DNA from: Strigamia acuminata
Lineage: Eukaryota; Arthropoda; Chilopoda; Geophilomorpha; Linotaeniidae
Direction of reading: 5' to 3'
Length of the DNA stretch: 44,973 nucleotides
NCBI GenBank assembly: GCA_949358305.1
Contig: OX442314.1
Span: forward strand, 7,197,087 to 7,242,059
Of the stretch, positions 1 through 9,989 are shown in pieces. Positions within the stretch are counted from its first letter, which is position 1. Every line of letters begins with the position of its first letter. The notes under the pieces were generated by a model that saw nothing but the letters and a program-made list of their open reading frames with translations, ran no database searches and was not told the origin of the DNA. The translations under genes were made by a program, and so were the position numbers.

Positions 1-432
1 AAACAACCTTTTAACAAACAACCCCCAAACGACCCCCGAACGACTCCCGAACGACCTCCAAATGACCTCCAAATGATCCCCAAACAACCTCTATACGACC
101 CTCAAACGACTCCCAAACGACTTCCAAACGACCCCTAAACAATTCCTAAACGACCTCCAAACGACCTTAAACGATTCCCAAGCAACCTCCATACGACTCC
201 CAAATCACCCCCAAGCGACCCCCAAACGACCTTCAAACGACGTTTAAACAAACAACCCCCAAACGATCCCCAAATGATCCCCAAATGACTCCTAAACGAC
301 CTTTAAACAAACGGTCCCCCAAAGAACCCTCAAACAATCCCCAAATGCTCTCCAAACAAATGACTCCCAAACGACCCTCAAACGATCCCCAAATGATCAA
401 ACAAACGACCCCCAAACGACCCCCAAACGACT
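1..432. repeat. Degenerate 11-bp tandem repeat
   Basis: Roughly 35-40 imperfect copies of an 11-bp unit close to GACCCCCAAAC, with many C/T variants and occasional 4-5 bp slips, running from the window edge to about 432. The complementary strand is G-rich (TTTGGGGGTC). The copies are diverged, so this is an old short-period satellite. It continues beyond the left edge. Confidence 0.85.
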
Positions 433-552
433 GTTTGCTGAGTTTGTTAACATAAAAAGACTCAAAATGACAAAACGACAAAATTGCAAAAATGACAAAT
501 ATGACATATGACATAAGAGTGACATAAAAGAGACGTAAAAATGACAAACGAT

Positions 553-714
553 ATGAAAATGTCTTGAGAATGACATAAAAATGTCTTGAGAATGACATAA
601 AAATGTCTTGAGAATGACATAAAAATGTCTTGAGAATGACTTATGTCATGAGAATGACATAAAAATGTCTTGAGAATGACTTATGTCATGAGAATGACAT
701 TAAAATGTCGTAAA
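553..714. repeat. 22-bp tandem repeat
   Basis: About eight head-to-tail copies of a 22-bp unit built on AATGTCTTGAGAATGACAT, with a variant carrying TTATGTCATGAGAATGACAT in two places. It is preceded from ~465 by looser A-rich copies of ATGACAAA/ATGACATA. No coding potential is seen. Confidence 0.85.
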
Positions 715-1131
715 AATGATAAAAATGACATAAAAAGACAATTTATTGTACAAACACAAAACTCAAACCTATACACACTGCCATTAAACAGGAAAGACAT
801 CATGCTGTATATGTAGATAATGATTTTGTCAGAGTACGTACCAGTTTTGATCAACAAAGTATTAAAATGAAAAACAAACATGTTCATTTTGGTGATAAAT
901 GATAACTTATGACAACCACAAATTCGATTCTGAACTGAGCATGGTCAGAACCGACTGCTCTGCACTGGCTTATTAACCAGATTAACTTTCCTTTATGTTC
1001 ATAATACCAGCAAAAGCTGGTAAAAACATCTGAATATTCAACAATTACAAGTTGTTTCCAATATATCAATTGCCCTGAGAAAAACTTTGTTCGAAACCAG
1101 TTAGAAATCCATATACAGCAGATAAGATACG
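715..1131. other. AT-rich stretch upstream of the channel exon, no gene seen
   Basis: AT-rich sequence between the 22-bp repeat and the DEG/ENaC exon. Short open frames on the minus strand show no recognisable protein. It may hold the promoter or an upstream intron of the channel gene, but no promoter motif stands out. Confidence 0.4.
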
Positions 1132-1910
1132 ATGCGGAATAATTATTTCATGAGAAGAAACAGGCAAAGAGTAAGAAAACAACTACGTCCTGCAATTCAT
1201 CAATTATTGAAGGATGATGCAAATAAACTGAGATGCAACATAATCGGCTGTGATGACTTTGTCAATAGCAAACATCGTGGGAATAAGCGTCATGTGTTTT
1301 GGCTTCTTTTATTTTTATTTTGCACATGCATGCTGACTTATCAGACTTATGATAGGATAATGCATTACTTAAGTTATCCAACGATTGTTGATGTAACGAG
1401 TAGATCGGAAGATGTTATTTTACCAAACTTGATGATCTGCAATAGCAATACGGAAGAAATGACCAGACTTTGGAATAATGTCAATTTAACAGCTGAACCC
1501 AACCAATGCTCTGACATGTTGAAACCTGTGATGGCAATCCCCACTTATAATATAGAAGGAATTTGGAAGGCGACTAATTTGACGAAAGAAATAGTGAGCA
1601 TAAAAACAAAAGTAAAAAGATAGAAAGAAGATATTGTTTAAGTTTCAAAGAAAAAAATCTTATTTTAATTTTTTATTTTGAACAGTCATATTCAAATTTA
1701 AACAAAACAGTTGTTCTGACTGAAATTAACAATGCTTTGGGAATATGCCCAATATTTCAATTTTGTAACTATAAACAAACATTTACTGTAGCACTATCTA
1801 CTTCAATGCACTGTCACGCCCCCACCTCTCACTTCAAAACAAGGGTATTGCTTAGCTCTTGCACAGCCATCACACCTAAACACCACCATGATCACGATAA
1901 TCATGATGAG
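1132..1910 (+). CDS. DEG/ENaC-family sodium channel, partial (two exons)
   Basis: N-terminal part of an amiloride-sensitive, degenerin/epithelial sodium channel-like subunit, a trimeric plasma-membrane cation channel. Proposed exon 1 is 1132-1593: the ATG has an in-frame TAA just upstream (1123-1125), and a GTGAGC donor starts at 1594. Proposed exon 2 is 1686-1910, after an acceptor ending at 1685, with a GTAAAA donor at 1911; both exons keep phase 0. Exon 1 encodes a basic cytoplasmic N-terminus, one hydrophobic segment (TM1, about residues 55-78) followed by a YLSYP motif, then LPNLMICN, the family's conserved post-TM1 motif. Exon 2 supplies GICPIFQF, which resembles the GxCxxFN motif, and ends in a His/Asp-rich stretch. 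The segment before TM1 reads HRG where the family usually has HG. No Cys-rich ectodomain, TM2 or selectivity filter is found downstream, so the gene is truncated, or later exons are too diverged to see. The exon 2 donor is uncertain. Confidence 0.7.
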
Positions 1911-3103
1911 GTAAAATTAATTTGGCTCATCTGCCTCAGACTAAGAGTGAAGAGAAATTGGCAGAACAAGCCTGAAATTGAAAAAATGTGCCGTTATTGG
2001 CCACAAATAACACAGAAGCCAAAATCATACCAAACTGCTTCCACCAGTGCCTGGGACAAGGTTGGTAGTCACGAAGTGAACAATCTCGTTCTCCGCATGC
2101 CAGTCGAGTCTGTACAGTATACCTGCAGTCTACAAAAGTATACGTCACTGTACCATACACCATAGAAAAAATGCTTTACCCGGCTGTGAGATCCTACTCC
2201 CCGGTGTGACTGGATGTGGTCTTACCGACTGCAGTATGGGGATTTACTACAATGGGAGGGACACATACTCACGTAATAACGAGACAGCAACTCCAGATTG
2301 TTGGGTTTTGGCCTTTAATCTGTTGTCTAGGGGTGGGGTCACCTATCTCACTGTGTGGCAGTGCTGTTAGGCACACTACACCGGCAACTGTCCCGTCATA
2401 CACAGAACCTAAGTCCCGTGGGTGACGTGGTCATTTACATCGGACAAACATTCTGCCGTACTTACCCCGTACAGCCCATGTAGCCGCTCATGGAGGCTGC
2501 AGCAAGCACATCTTCCTGCCACTGAGTGTCACAGTGGTGAATGGTGAGAGGAGCAGAGTCAGCAGTTGTCTCTGCTCGAGTTATGACCGTAACAGCTCAC
2601 CCTGCACGTCTTTAACCTTCGGAAGCGAGTGCACCCGCAAAATCCGCACTTTGGGAGTGACTATTCCTCGGATTCCGGCCGGACCAAACTCTTCCGGAAA
2701 ATGTCCGGGGGAATGCTGAGAGTGCCGATAGACGACATTCGATTTTATGTCGTGGATTTTTGTGCGGTTTGCGCCGTGTTTATTATTCGTACGAGATTTG
2801 GTATTTTCGCAGGGTTGTTGTCGCGCGAGATTCATCGGGGTAAAGCGAGTTCATCAACGACCTCGCCGGTGAATGTTGCTAAAAATCTGTGCAAGTGTTG
2901 TCAAATATTGCCGTGATTCGATGGAATTTTTGTCAGACATTGGGAAATTTTTTTTGACTTGTCCAACGCGCCAGTAAATCGAGCGTCCACACGCGCCCAC
3001 ATGCGTGAACAGTGCACTCGCCCTCCGCGCCCCGTCGGCGTAGGCGCCGGCCGTCCCCCCTTTCTCTCTCTCTCTCTCTCTTCCGCCCGGGAATCGCCCT
3101 TCC
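1911..3103. other. No gene recognised; composition shifts to GC-rich
   Basis: Several open frames of 60-95 codons occur on both strands but none resembles a known family, and none shows a convincing exon chain to the DEG/ENaC exons. Base composition changes from AT-rich to CpG-rich between about 2600 and 2750. A (CT)9-10 run lies near 3063-3081. Confidence 0.4.
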
Positions 3104-3258
3104 GCCCGTCACCGAATTTTGTCAATATCTGATAAATTTCCACAGAATTGCAGCGACATTGTACGGGATATTTCTGCCCGATTTGACGGACTTATGTAAA
3201 ACATTGTTGAAATTCCGTGGAAATTTATAAAATATTGACAAAGGTTGGTGACCGACCC
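3104..3258. repeat. Imperfect inverted repeat (~60-bp arms)
   Basis: Left arm 3104-3163 and right arm 3197-3258 are imperfect reverse complements separated by ~33 bp. Shared core blocks include TTGTCAATAT and ATAAATTTCCAC on the left and their complements on the right. In both arms the reading frame starting at the outward-facing ATGGAAATTTAT gives a similar short peptide (MEIYxILTK), which is a by-product of the palindrome, not evidence of a gene. It could be a foldback element or MITE remnant, or a cruciform-forming palindrome. Confidence 0.65.
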
Positions 3259-3446
3259 ACGGCGCGTTGCGGCGCGGTCGGAGCACGCGACCCAATCCCC
3301 CCCTCCCCCCGTCCCCAAAAAACCACGCCCCGAGGAACCCCGAGGTTCGGTTTCCGACCGGGTCGCCTCTTGATCCGACCCGGGGCGCGTCACGGCGCGG
3401 TCGGAGGACGGCCCTCGCCCCCAAAAACCACACTCCGGGTCACGTG
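3245..3446. repeat. Duplicated GC-rich block at the left flank of E1
   Basis: Two related GC-rich copies, about 3252-3330 and 3379-3440, share GGCGCGGTCGGAG and CCCAAAAACCAC-type segments. The copia element E1 is inserted at the right end of the second copy; the 5-bp duplicated target ACGTG lies at 3442-3446. Confidence 0.55.
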
Positions 3447-3923
3447 TATTGAGTTGTGGTGGAAATATTGTGTGTTTGGTTGTTTGTCGCCATATTGTAT
3501 AGTTTGTGAATATTTACATTACACACTTTCCGGATATGTGTAATGAATGTGCTGCTATTTAATGTCTCGATGTCGCGTTCAATCGATCTCGATTTTTATT
3601 AATGCTGGTTCTGTACCGCGGTTGAACGTTTCCATTTAGCAGCATGCGCTGATAACATCGTCTGCTCAAAAGAGCGAGTCCTGTATTGTTATTATTGCTT
3701 AGTTATCGATTATGAATGTCATTGCTTTTATTTTATAATGTAAAGGACAAATCATTGAAATCCAACAATGATTTATCCTATTTTTCCGAGTGCAGTTGTT
3801 AGCCTCGAAGCGTGTACACTTTTATGTGATATTAAACATGGCGCACGCATGTCGGTGTCGCGCACCTGTTTAGACACTCGTCAACTCCTTTCTAACCGAT
3901 GTTTTGGCCAGGAAATCGCTTTA
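3447..3923 (+). repeat. E1 left LTR (477 bp)
   Basis: Begins TATTGAGTTG and ends ATCGCTTTA. Its boundaries are fixed by comparison with the right LTR and by the ACGTG target duplication outside it. It contains an AACATGGCGCAC motif (3835-3846). I see no perfect AATAAA. Confidence 0.95.
3835..3846 (+). promoter_or_regulatory. YY1-like motif in E1 LTR
   Basis: AACATGGCGCAC fits the AAnATGGCG core bound by YY1-type zinc-finger factors. A second copy lies in the right LTR at 10378-10389, and a similar motif lies in the LTRs of the other element at 38261 and 44508. Its role in transcription is inferred only. Confidence 0.45.
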
Positions 3924-5124
3924 TATGGTAGCAGAGGGTGGTTGTCGACGGCCTGACCAGTTTGTAAAGGATTTCCGACCTTTTTGGACGCGAGACGAAG
4001 CCAAGACGTCGCCCGACTTCGCCGCAAACGCGAACCGACCGACGCAGACGGATTTTCTTCGCCAAATCGATTGGAAACGATCGGCAACGTGTGCGGACAT
4101 TACTACGGACATTTTAGTGTGTAAGCAGCTTTATTTCGAAATTTTTCTGTGCGAAATAAGCACTTTTTCCGACGTCGTTGTGAAATTCTCCTGCGGCGGC
4201 CATTTTGGATTCGGCCGTGAAGCGAATCGCAGCCCAGACGTGCATCTGAACCGATACACGCCAACACGACGTTATTTTGCCGAGGCAATCAGTATTGCCA
4301 GCGAGACGACGCCCATTCACGTCGACACGACGGAGTTTCGACGCAAAACGACCGATATTTGTCGTAGGATCGTCGAGGACGAAGATTTGTTCTGTGGCGA
4401 CCATTTTGATCGTTTTTCATCGCCATCGACGGTGAATATTCGTTTTGGAGCTGTGTTTACGTGTAAGTCCACGTACACAGCCATATTTAGCACGAAGAGC
4501 CGTGATTTACACCCGACGTGGAATTACGAAGGCGCGGACGTGCGCAACGACGATTTCAAGAGGAAACCCTGGTTTTGCACGCAGGGTGCACCAGTTGAGA
4601 GGGTTTCTCCTCACATTAGCACCCCGGCGTGCGTGTGAGTTAATTCGACACGTGAAGCCGACGTTGAACACACCGTGGGAACCGATTACGGCGCAAGGAT
4701 CCCGTAATTGGCCAACTTCACATCTAGACTGTTTTGATTTATTTGCATACTTTCGTGAAACTCTGTATAGTTTTAAGTTTTTGTTGTTGGTCCCTTGTTA
4801 GATTCGGTGCTACCCTACGTCCAGTCGGGCACGTAGCACTGTATTCTTGGCTGGGCTTATCCAGGGCCCCCAACCATCCCGCGACCCCAGGAGGTCGGAC
4901 GGAAGAGTTGGTGGATTGCCAGTCAAGGTTTTCCAATCTCACTTATTGAGATTCCCCGGGTTGAAACTGTATTTTCGCCTTCCTTTTTGGTTTTTGGGAC
5001 TAGAGACAATTGTGCATTGTGTGATTAAGTGCTCCTGTGAAGTGTGTGTGCGGAATAAATTCCGAAATTGTGTTCTCTCTGTGCATAACCAATTATTATT
5101 GTGCATTTTCCTGGTGTCGTCGTG
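3924..5124 (+). other. E1 5' leader with a long open frame (3925-4638)
   Basis: A 1.2-kb leader separates the primer site from gag-pol. An ATG that overlaps the primer site (3925) opens a 237-codon frame to a TGA at 4636-4638, in a different frame from gag-pol. The product matches no family I recognise and has no clear motif. An 18-nt segment at 4616-4633 (TTAGCACCCCGGCGTGCG) recurs with one change in the leader of the other element at 38726. A GTAAGT-type donor lies at 4462. The open frame may be a chance gap or an accessory gene; the recurring segment could be a packaging signal or 3' splice site. Confidence 0.45.
3926..3941 (+). promoter_or_regulatory. E1 primer-binding site (initiator tRNA-Met)
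   Basis: TGGTAGCAGAGG (3926-3937) is the exact complement of the animal initiator tRNA-Met 3' end, CCTCTGCTACCA, and the match continues with one mismatch to 3941. It starts 2 nt after the LTR. Minus-strand DNA synthesis would therefore prime from the intact tRNA 3' end, unlike Drosophila copia, which uses an internal fragment. Confidence 0.9.
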
Positions 5125-8100
5125 ATGGCTTCAAAGCACGACGATTACAAGGATATTAAAAAGCTCGATGGCACGAACTATGCCACCTGGTCCGTGCAGG
5201 TCCAGTTATTGCTCAAATACAACGGCGTTTGGGGACATGTTAGTGGCTCTGAGCCACCACTGGCTGCAACAGCCACTGCAAAAGAGAAGCGAGAGTTTAA
5301 CGCTCGAGAGGACAAGGCAATGTCCACTATCTGCATGAGTTGCGCTGAGCCGCAGCAAGTGATAGCTGTTGCCTGCCCCACCGCTGCGAAAGTTTGGGAA
5401 GCCCTAAAGGACGCTTATCAACCGACGACGAGGGCACGTCGTGCTCGGTTGCGACGTGAATTCCTCAACATGAAACTTCGAGATAATGAGGAAATGCTAG
5501 TTTTCACCGGGCGGGTCGACCGCAAAATCGTCGAACTGAAGGACGTTAAAATTGAGGTCACCGATGAATTCCAGGCATTCCAATATTTAGATCTTCTGCC
5601 CCCACAATACGAGGCTGTGAAACAGACCGCGTATCACTGGTCGGATACGGAATTCACAGCGAAAAACGTTAAAGAACGTTTACTTGGCGAGTACAATCGC
5701 CTTTATGAACAGACCAATGAATTTGGCGTCCCACCTGTATTGGCAGACAATACTACCGCTTTCTATACTAAAGGGAAATGGAAACCTCGTGGAAAAACCC
5801 CAAATTCCCCCGGAACTTCGCGTGGAACATGTTTTACTTGCGGTGGGTCGGGACACTTCGCCAGGGAGTGCCCATCGCCGCCGAAACAGCAAGGGACTTT
5901 CCCCGCCAGCGCTGGCTCGCCAGCCCAATTGAATCGTGGAGGCACCCGTGGCAAAGGACGAGGCAGAGGGGGTCCACAGAGAGCAAATCTCACACAACTG
6001 GACCCCTATACAGATGAGCCCTACACTTTGTATTCTGCGGTGTCGGAAGAGAAGCCCACAGTGCCCTTATCTCTTGTGTCGCACGGAAACTACGATTCAC
6101 AGTGGTACGTGGACACGGGAGCGACCGACCACTTTTCCTTCAACCGGAATTGGTTTTCAAACTTCAAACCGTTGTCTAACTTCAGCGTTCTACAAGGAGA
6201 AGGAAAATCGAAGATTGAAGGTGTGGGCAACATCGTCCTCACTTCGCTCTATGGACAAAGAACGAGGAAAATAACTTTGACGAATGTATTCTTCGCACCG
6301 AATTTTCGGAAAAACCTTATTTCGCTCGGGCGCACCGATGAGGCTGGGTTGTGCACAATTGTTAAAGATGGGAAGATGAGTATTTTCAAAGATAAAATCG
6401 AGGAACCATTGATTTCGGCAGTTCGGACTAGCGACAGGCTGTACAAAGTCAACTGCCGGGTCGAGGTTAATTCTGTAAACACAGCTGCATTAACTGCGCA
6501 ACAGGATACAGCTGCTGTCCTCGATTTAATCAAATCATCCGTGAAGGATGAAAAATTTGTACAACCGCTACTAACCATTTTAGATTTTAAGTCAGCTTTA
6601 CTAAAAAGTTTCTGTAAGCCGGATATGGGAAAATCCGCATCTAATTTGAGTACGCAAGTAAGCGAGCCAACCAAAGCGAATGCGCCTGCGGCGATTAATT
6701 TACAGAAAACAGTGAATGAGGTTCAGACACCTCCTGCTATTGTTCCCGAAGCTAATGCGACTGCGAAAGTTAACAAAAGCGGGGATACTGGGATCAAAAT
6801 GAGAAAGAAAGAAATATCCCAGAGTATGGACACGTGGCATTCCAGAATGGGCCACCATAATGCTAAAGGCATTATTAAATTAACCGAATCCGAGGACGTT
6901 TTTGGGATCAATTTGTCTAACAAAGAATTATCCACTTGTGACGCATGTGCCCGTGCTAAGAGCACTAGGGCGAGTTTTCCCCCGATAATTACCATTTCCA
7001 CTAAGGGAGTATTAGATTTAGTGCACATGGATGTTTGGGGGGCATCACAAGCTACTTCCTTGGGTGGGGCTAATTTTTACTTTATATTGGTTGATGATTA
7101 TTCACGTTATATGTGGATCATAACGATGAAGACCAAAGGGGAAGTTTTGGGCCATTTTAAACGTTGGTTGACGGAAGTCGAAAGAACGACATCACGGAAA
7201 GTGAAATGCATTAAAACTGATAATGGAGGAGAATTTATTTCGCGGAATTGGGATGATTATGCATCCAAAATTGGTTTGAAATGTATTCGTACGAATACAT
7301 ATAGCCCGGAAATGAATTCTGTTGCAGAACGTGCAAACCGTACCATTGTCGGTGGCGTCAGAGCTTTAATGTTGGAAAATGATTTCCCCTATCCCCTTTG
7401 GGCTGAATTAGCGACGACCATAGTTTACTTAAAGAACCGATTCCCCCATGAAGGGCTTGGAGGAAAAGTGCCCTATACCGTGTTTTTCGGCAAGAAATTG
7501 TCTTTGCGACACATCAGGTGTATTGGGTCGAAGACATTTGTACATATCCCGTCCCAGGTCAGAAAGGGCAAACTGGAAGGAAGGGCTTGGGCGGGAGCAC
7601 TCATTGGATACGCAATATCAACTAGGGGCTACAGGGTTTGGGATCCTGTACGGAATCAAGTTTTTGCGTCCAAACATGTCCGAATTTTCGAAGACTCATA
7701 TTGGTATGAGATTGGCAAACGGCTACAACAGCCCATCAAGCAACCGCAGGGTGGCCAATTCAAACATTTTGGGGATTCTTCCTCGGACACCGAGGGAGAT
7801 GATGATGATTCCGTTGCCCCTATCCCTGAAATTGTTGAGGAAGTGCAAGAGGCACTACCACCTCCTATTCCGCCCCCTGTTGAACCCCCGGTTCCGAAGG
7901 AGAAGCCTCCTTTACCCACAACCCCAAAGCCTGTTTTCAGACCTGAATTGAGGCCGCTTGTAAAACAAGCGATACAACAGCCTGCGATAGAAACTGTTGA
8001 AGGTGACTTGGTTGGGGATGCTGGTGCTGGGGATAATCCAGTTGAAGAAATTGGTGGGGCGAAGGGGGATAACGGCGATGGCGAGAATTACTTCAATGTT

Positions 8101-9972
8101 TATCCTGACGACGATGAGGAGGTTGATCTTCCTCCTACGATACAAGCTCGTCGTGGTTCGGGCAAAAAGGGAAAGAAGGTCAAAGATCCTTTGTCGCTGC
8201 CGCTGGATATGACTAAGTGGAGACGGGTCCAGTCTGTCCGGAAAGCCGGGGCAACGGCTGGGAAAATTGATGTGGTTTATTTCTCGCCCAATGAAGACAA
8301 ACTTAGAAGTCGGACTGACGTTGCGCGATGGTGCGACGCAGAGGGTTACCACTACGACCCAGATCTTTTTGACTTCAAAACCTTAGAGGGTGAAGAACCC
8401 GAACTCCCTTTTGCCGGTTTCTGTGCCGTAGAGCCTGATACCTACGAGGAGGCAATGAGGCACACCAACAAACGGGACTGGGAAAAGGCGATGAAAGAAG
8501 AGACAGATATCTTCGACGATCGAACTGTCTATAAAGAAATTGATAAGCCCGAAGGAGAGTTGCTTTTGGGATCAAAATGGATTTATAAAATGAAAAGGGA
8601 CCAGTCGGGTGCAGTCGCGCGCTACCGGGCTCGCTTGGTAGCACAAGGCTTCAAGCAGAGGCCGGGCATTGACTTTACGGAGGTATTTTCCCCCGTAGTC
8701 AATTTCGTCCTCGTTATAGTGTTTTTCTGTACCTTGGTGATACTGAAAGGTTGGAGAGATGTCCACCTTGACATCAAGGCCGCGTACTTGTACGGGGACC
8801 TTGATAAGGTCCAATTCATGGAGATTCCCAAGGGCTACAGAACAGCCGAAAACCAACATAAGTGTTGGATGCTGTTGAAGTCATTATATGGACTACATCA
8901 GAGTGGACGGATGTGGTACCAAGCCCTCCACGACCGTCTACTCCAACTGGGATTTGTGCCCTTGTTGGGTCTTAACTGTGTTTATGCGTTAGACAACGAC
9001 GCAATTCTTATCTTTTACGTGGACGACATAGTTCTCTTCTCCAAGGATGACTACGTCGAGGAATGCGTTGTTCGATGGATTAGGGAATCCTTTGACACGG
9101 TTGATTTGGGTCCCGTGACCCTCTTGTTAGGCATAGCCTTTGATAGGTCTGGGGGCCAAATTAGGATCCATCAAAGGGCATACATAGAAAAACTTTGTAA
9201 GTTGTATGGGGTCGACTCATGCCTTCGGATTAGAGTACCTGGGACGCCAGGAACGATTATTCAGGGCGTGACGGAAAAGGAGCGGGTTGATTCCACTTTC
9301 CCCTATCGCAACTTAGTGGGAAGTCTCTTGTTCTTGGCGAGCAGGACAAGGCCAGACATCCTGTTCTCGGTCATTGTCCTCTCACAATACAATGAGAAAC
9401 ATTCGACGCGTCACATTAGTATGTTATTGCAAATTTTGCGATATCTGGCAAATACGTCGGATTATATGATTAATCTTTCCAATTGCCGAAATGATAATCT
9501 AACTGTGTATACCGACGCGTCGTTTGCCCTCGATGCAGACAAAAGGAGAAGCTTCGGGGGTCACATAGTCTATTTGGGTGGCGTTCCGATCATGTGGAAC
9601 TGCCATAAGCAGTCAATGACTGCGTTATCGATCATGGAGAGTGAATTTCTGGCCGTGGTCGATGGCGTAAAGGAGATTATATGGCTAGAGAGGCTTTACG
9701 ATGCCGACATCATGTTCAGCATCAATCGGAACACCCCATGCGTGTACGCGGACAGTATGCCCGCGATACAATACGCCAAAAACCGAATAGAGAATAGGGC
9801 GAATAAACATATCGACGTAAAGCTTCATTTCCTCAGGGACTGGTTTGAGCGCGGAACGTTTGCTATTAAGCATATTCCAGGGGCCCTGAATGTCGCCGAT
9901 GTGATGACCAAATGGTTACCCAAGCCCAGACTTAACACCTTGTGTGAGCATTTATTTGTAAGGCGCAAATAA
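5125..9972 (+). CDS. E1 Gag-Pol polyprotein (1,615 aa) with MBD-like domain
   Basis: Structural and replication polyprotein of the copia element. Order of parts: Gag (about 1-230); CCHC zinc knuckle CFTCGGSGHFAREC (236-249); aspartic protease with VDTGATDH (D330); GAG-pre-integrase zinc segment from WHSRMGHH (571) to CDACARAK; integrase with D636, D699 and E735, whose last two are 35 residues apart (D35E); an acidic and proline-rich linker (~860-1000); an MBD-like domain (1030-1088); reverse transcriptase with YVDD at 1298-1301; RNase H with D1464, E1505 and D1543. The frame is open end to end with no frameshift between gag and pol. Start chosen at the first ATG (ATGGCTTCAAAG). Catalytic residues look intact, so the element could be autonomous. 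How Gag is made in excess is not evident; splicing or internal processing is possible. Confidence 0.96.
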   Translation: MASKHDDYKDIKKLDGTNYATWSVQVQLLLKYNGVWGHVSGSEPPLAATATAKEKREFNAREDKAMSTICMSCAEPQQVIAVACPTAAKVWEALKDAYQPTTRARRARLRREFLNMKLRDNEEMLVFTGRVDRKIVELKDVKIEVTDEFQAFQYLDLLPPQYEAVKQTAYHWSDTEFTAKNVKERLLGEYNRLYEQTNEFGVPPVLADNTTAFYTKGKWKPRGKTPNSPGTSRGTCFTCGGSGHFARECPSPPKQQGTFPASAGSPAQLNRGGTRGKGRGRGGPQRANLTQLDPYTDEPYTLYSAVSEEKPTVPLSLVSHGNYDSQWYVDTGATDHFSFNRNWFSNFKPLSNFSVLQGEGKSKIEGVGNIVLTSLYGQRTRKITLTNVFFAPNFRKNLISLGRTDEAGLCTIVKDGKMSIFKDKIEEPLISAVRTSDRLYKVNCRVEVNSVNTAALTAQQDTAAVLDLIKSSVKDEKFVQPLLTILDFKSALLKSFCKPDMGKSASNLSTQVSEPTKANAPAAINLQKTVNEVQTPPAIVPEANATAKVNKSGDTGIKMRKKEISQSMDTWHSRMGHHNAKGIIKLTESEDVFGINLSNKELSTCDACARAKSTRASFPPIITISTKGVLDLVHMDVWGASQATSLGGANFYFILVDDYSRYMWIITMKTKGEVLGHFKRWLTEVERTTSRKVKCIKTDNGGEFISRNWDDYASKIGLKCIRTNTYSPEMNSVAERANRTIVGGVRALMLENDFPYPLWAELATTIVYLKNRFPHEGLGGKVPYTVFFGKKLSLRHIRCIGSKTFVHIPSQVRKGKLEGRAWAGALIGYAISTRGYRVWDPVRNQVFASKHVRIFEDSYWYEIGKRLQQPIKQPQGGQFKHFGDSSSDTEGDDDDSVAPIPEIVEEVQEALPPPIPPPVEPPVPKEKPPLPTTPKPVFRPELRPLVKQAIQQPAIETVEGDLVGDAGAGDNPVEEIGGAKGDNGDGENYFNVYPDDDEEVDLPPTIQARRGSGKKGKKVKDPLSLPLDMTKWRRVQSVRKAGATAGKIDVVYFSPNEDKLRSRTDVARWCDAEGYHYDPDLFDFKTLEGEEPELPFAGFCAVEPDTYEEAMRHTNKRDWEKAMKEETDIFDDRTVYKEIDKPEGELLLGSKWIYKMKRDQSGAVARYRARLVAQGFKQRPGIDFTEVFSPVVNFVLVIVFFCTLVILKGWRDVHLDIKAAYLYGDLDKVQFMEIPKGYRTAENQHKCWMLLKSLYGLHQSGRMWYQALHDRLLQLGFVPLLGLNCVYALDNDAILIFYVDDIVLFSKDDYVEECVVRWIRESFDTVDLGPVTLLLGIAFDRSGGQIRIHQRAYIEKLCKLYGVDSCLRIRVPGTPGTIIQGVTEKERVDSTFPYRNLVGSLLFLASRTRPDILFSVIVLSQYNEKHSTRHISMLLQILRYLANTSDYMINLSNCRNDNLTVYTDASFALDADKRRSFGGHIVYLGGVPIMWNCHKQSMTALSIMESEFLAVVDGVKEIIWLERLYDADIMFSINRNTPCVYADSMPAIQYAKNRIENRANKHIDVKLHFLRDWFERGTFAIKHIPGALNVADVMTKWLPKPRLNTLCEHLFVRRK
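8209..8390 (+). other. Methyl-CpG-binding-like domain within E1 Pol
   Basis: Residues 1030-1088 follow the MBD pattern: KWRRVQSVRKAGATAGK, then DVVYFSP, KLRSR, VARWC and a terminal DLFDFKT. Aligned without gaps from W1032 to R1063 against the vertebrate MBD2 pattern, the first arginine finger is R1039, the Asp is D1049 and the second arginine finger is R1061. The Tyr that contacts 5-methylcytosine in MBD2/MeCP2 is replaced by V1051. A basic stretch (GKKGKKVK) precedes it. Family knowledge: MBDs bind symmetrically methylated CpG. Inference: a targeting module attached to the integrase C-terminus. Confidence 0.82.
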
Positions 9973-9975
9973 CCA

Positions 9976-9988
9976 AACAAAGGGGGAT
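9976..9988 (+). promoter_or_regulatory. E1 polypurine tract
   Basis: AACAAAGGGGGAT lies directly before the right LTR (start 9990) and just after the gag-pol stop codon (9970-9972). This is the expected primer for plus-strand DNA synthesis. Confidence 0.85.
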
Positions 9989-9989
9989 A

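Noticed and set aside
2216-2425. Short plus-strand frame of 69 codons after the channel exons
   Set aside because: Considered as another DEG/ENaC exon, but it has no ectodomain Cys pattern and no matching splice phase.
7448-7951. Other-frame open frames inside the two gag-pol genes
   Set aside because: Shadows of the confirmed polyprotein frames; no start context or domains.
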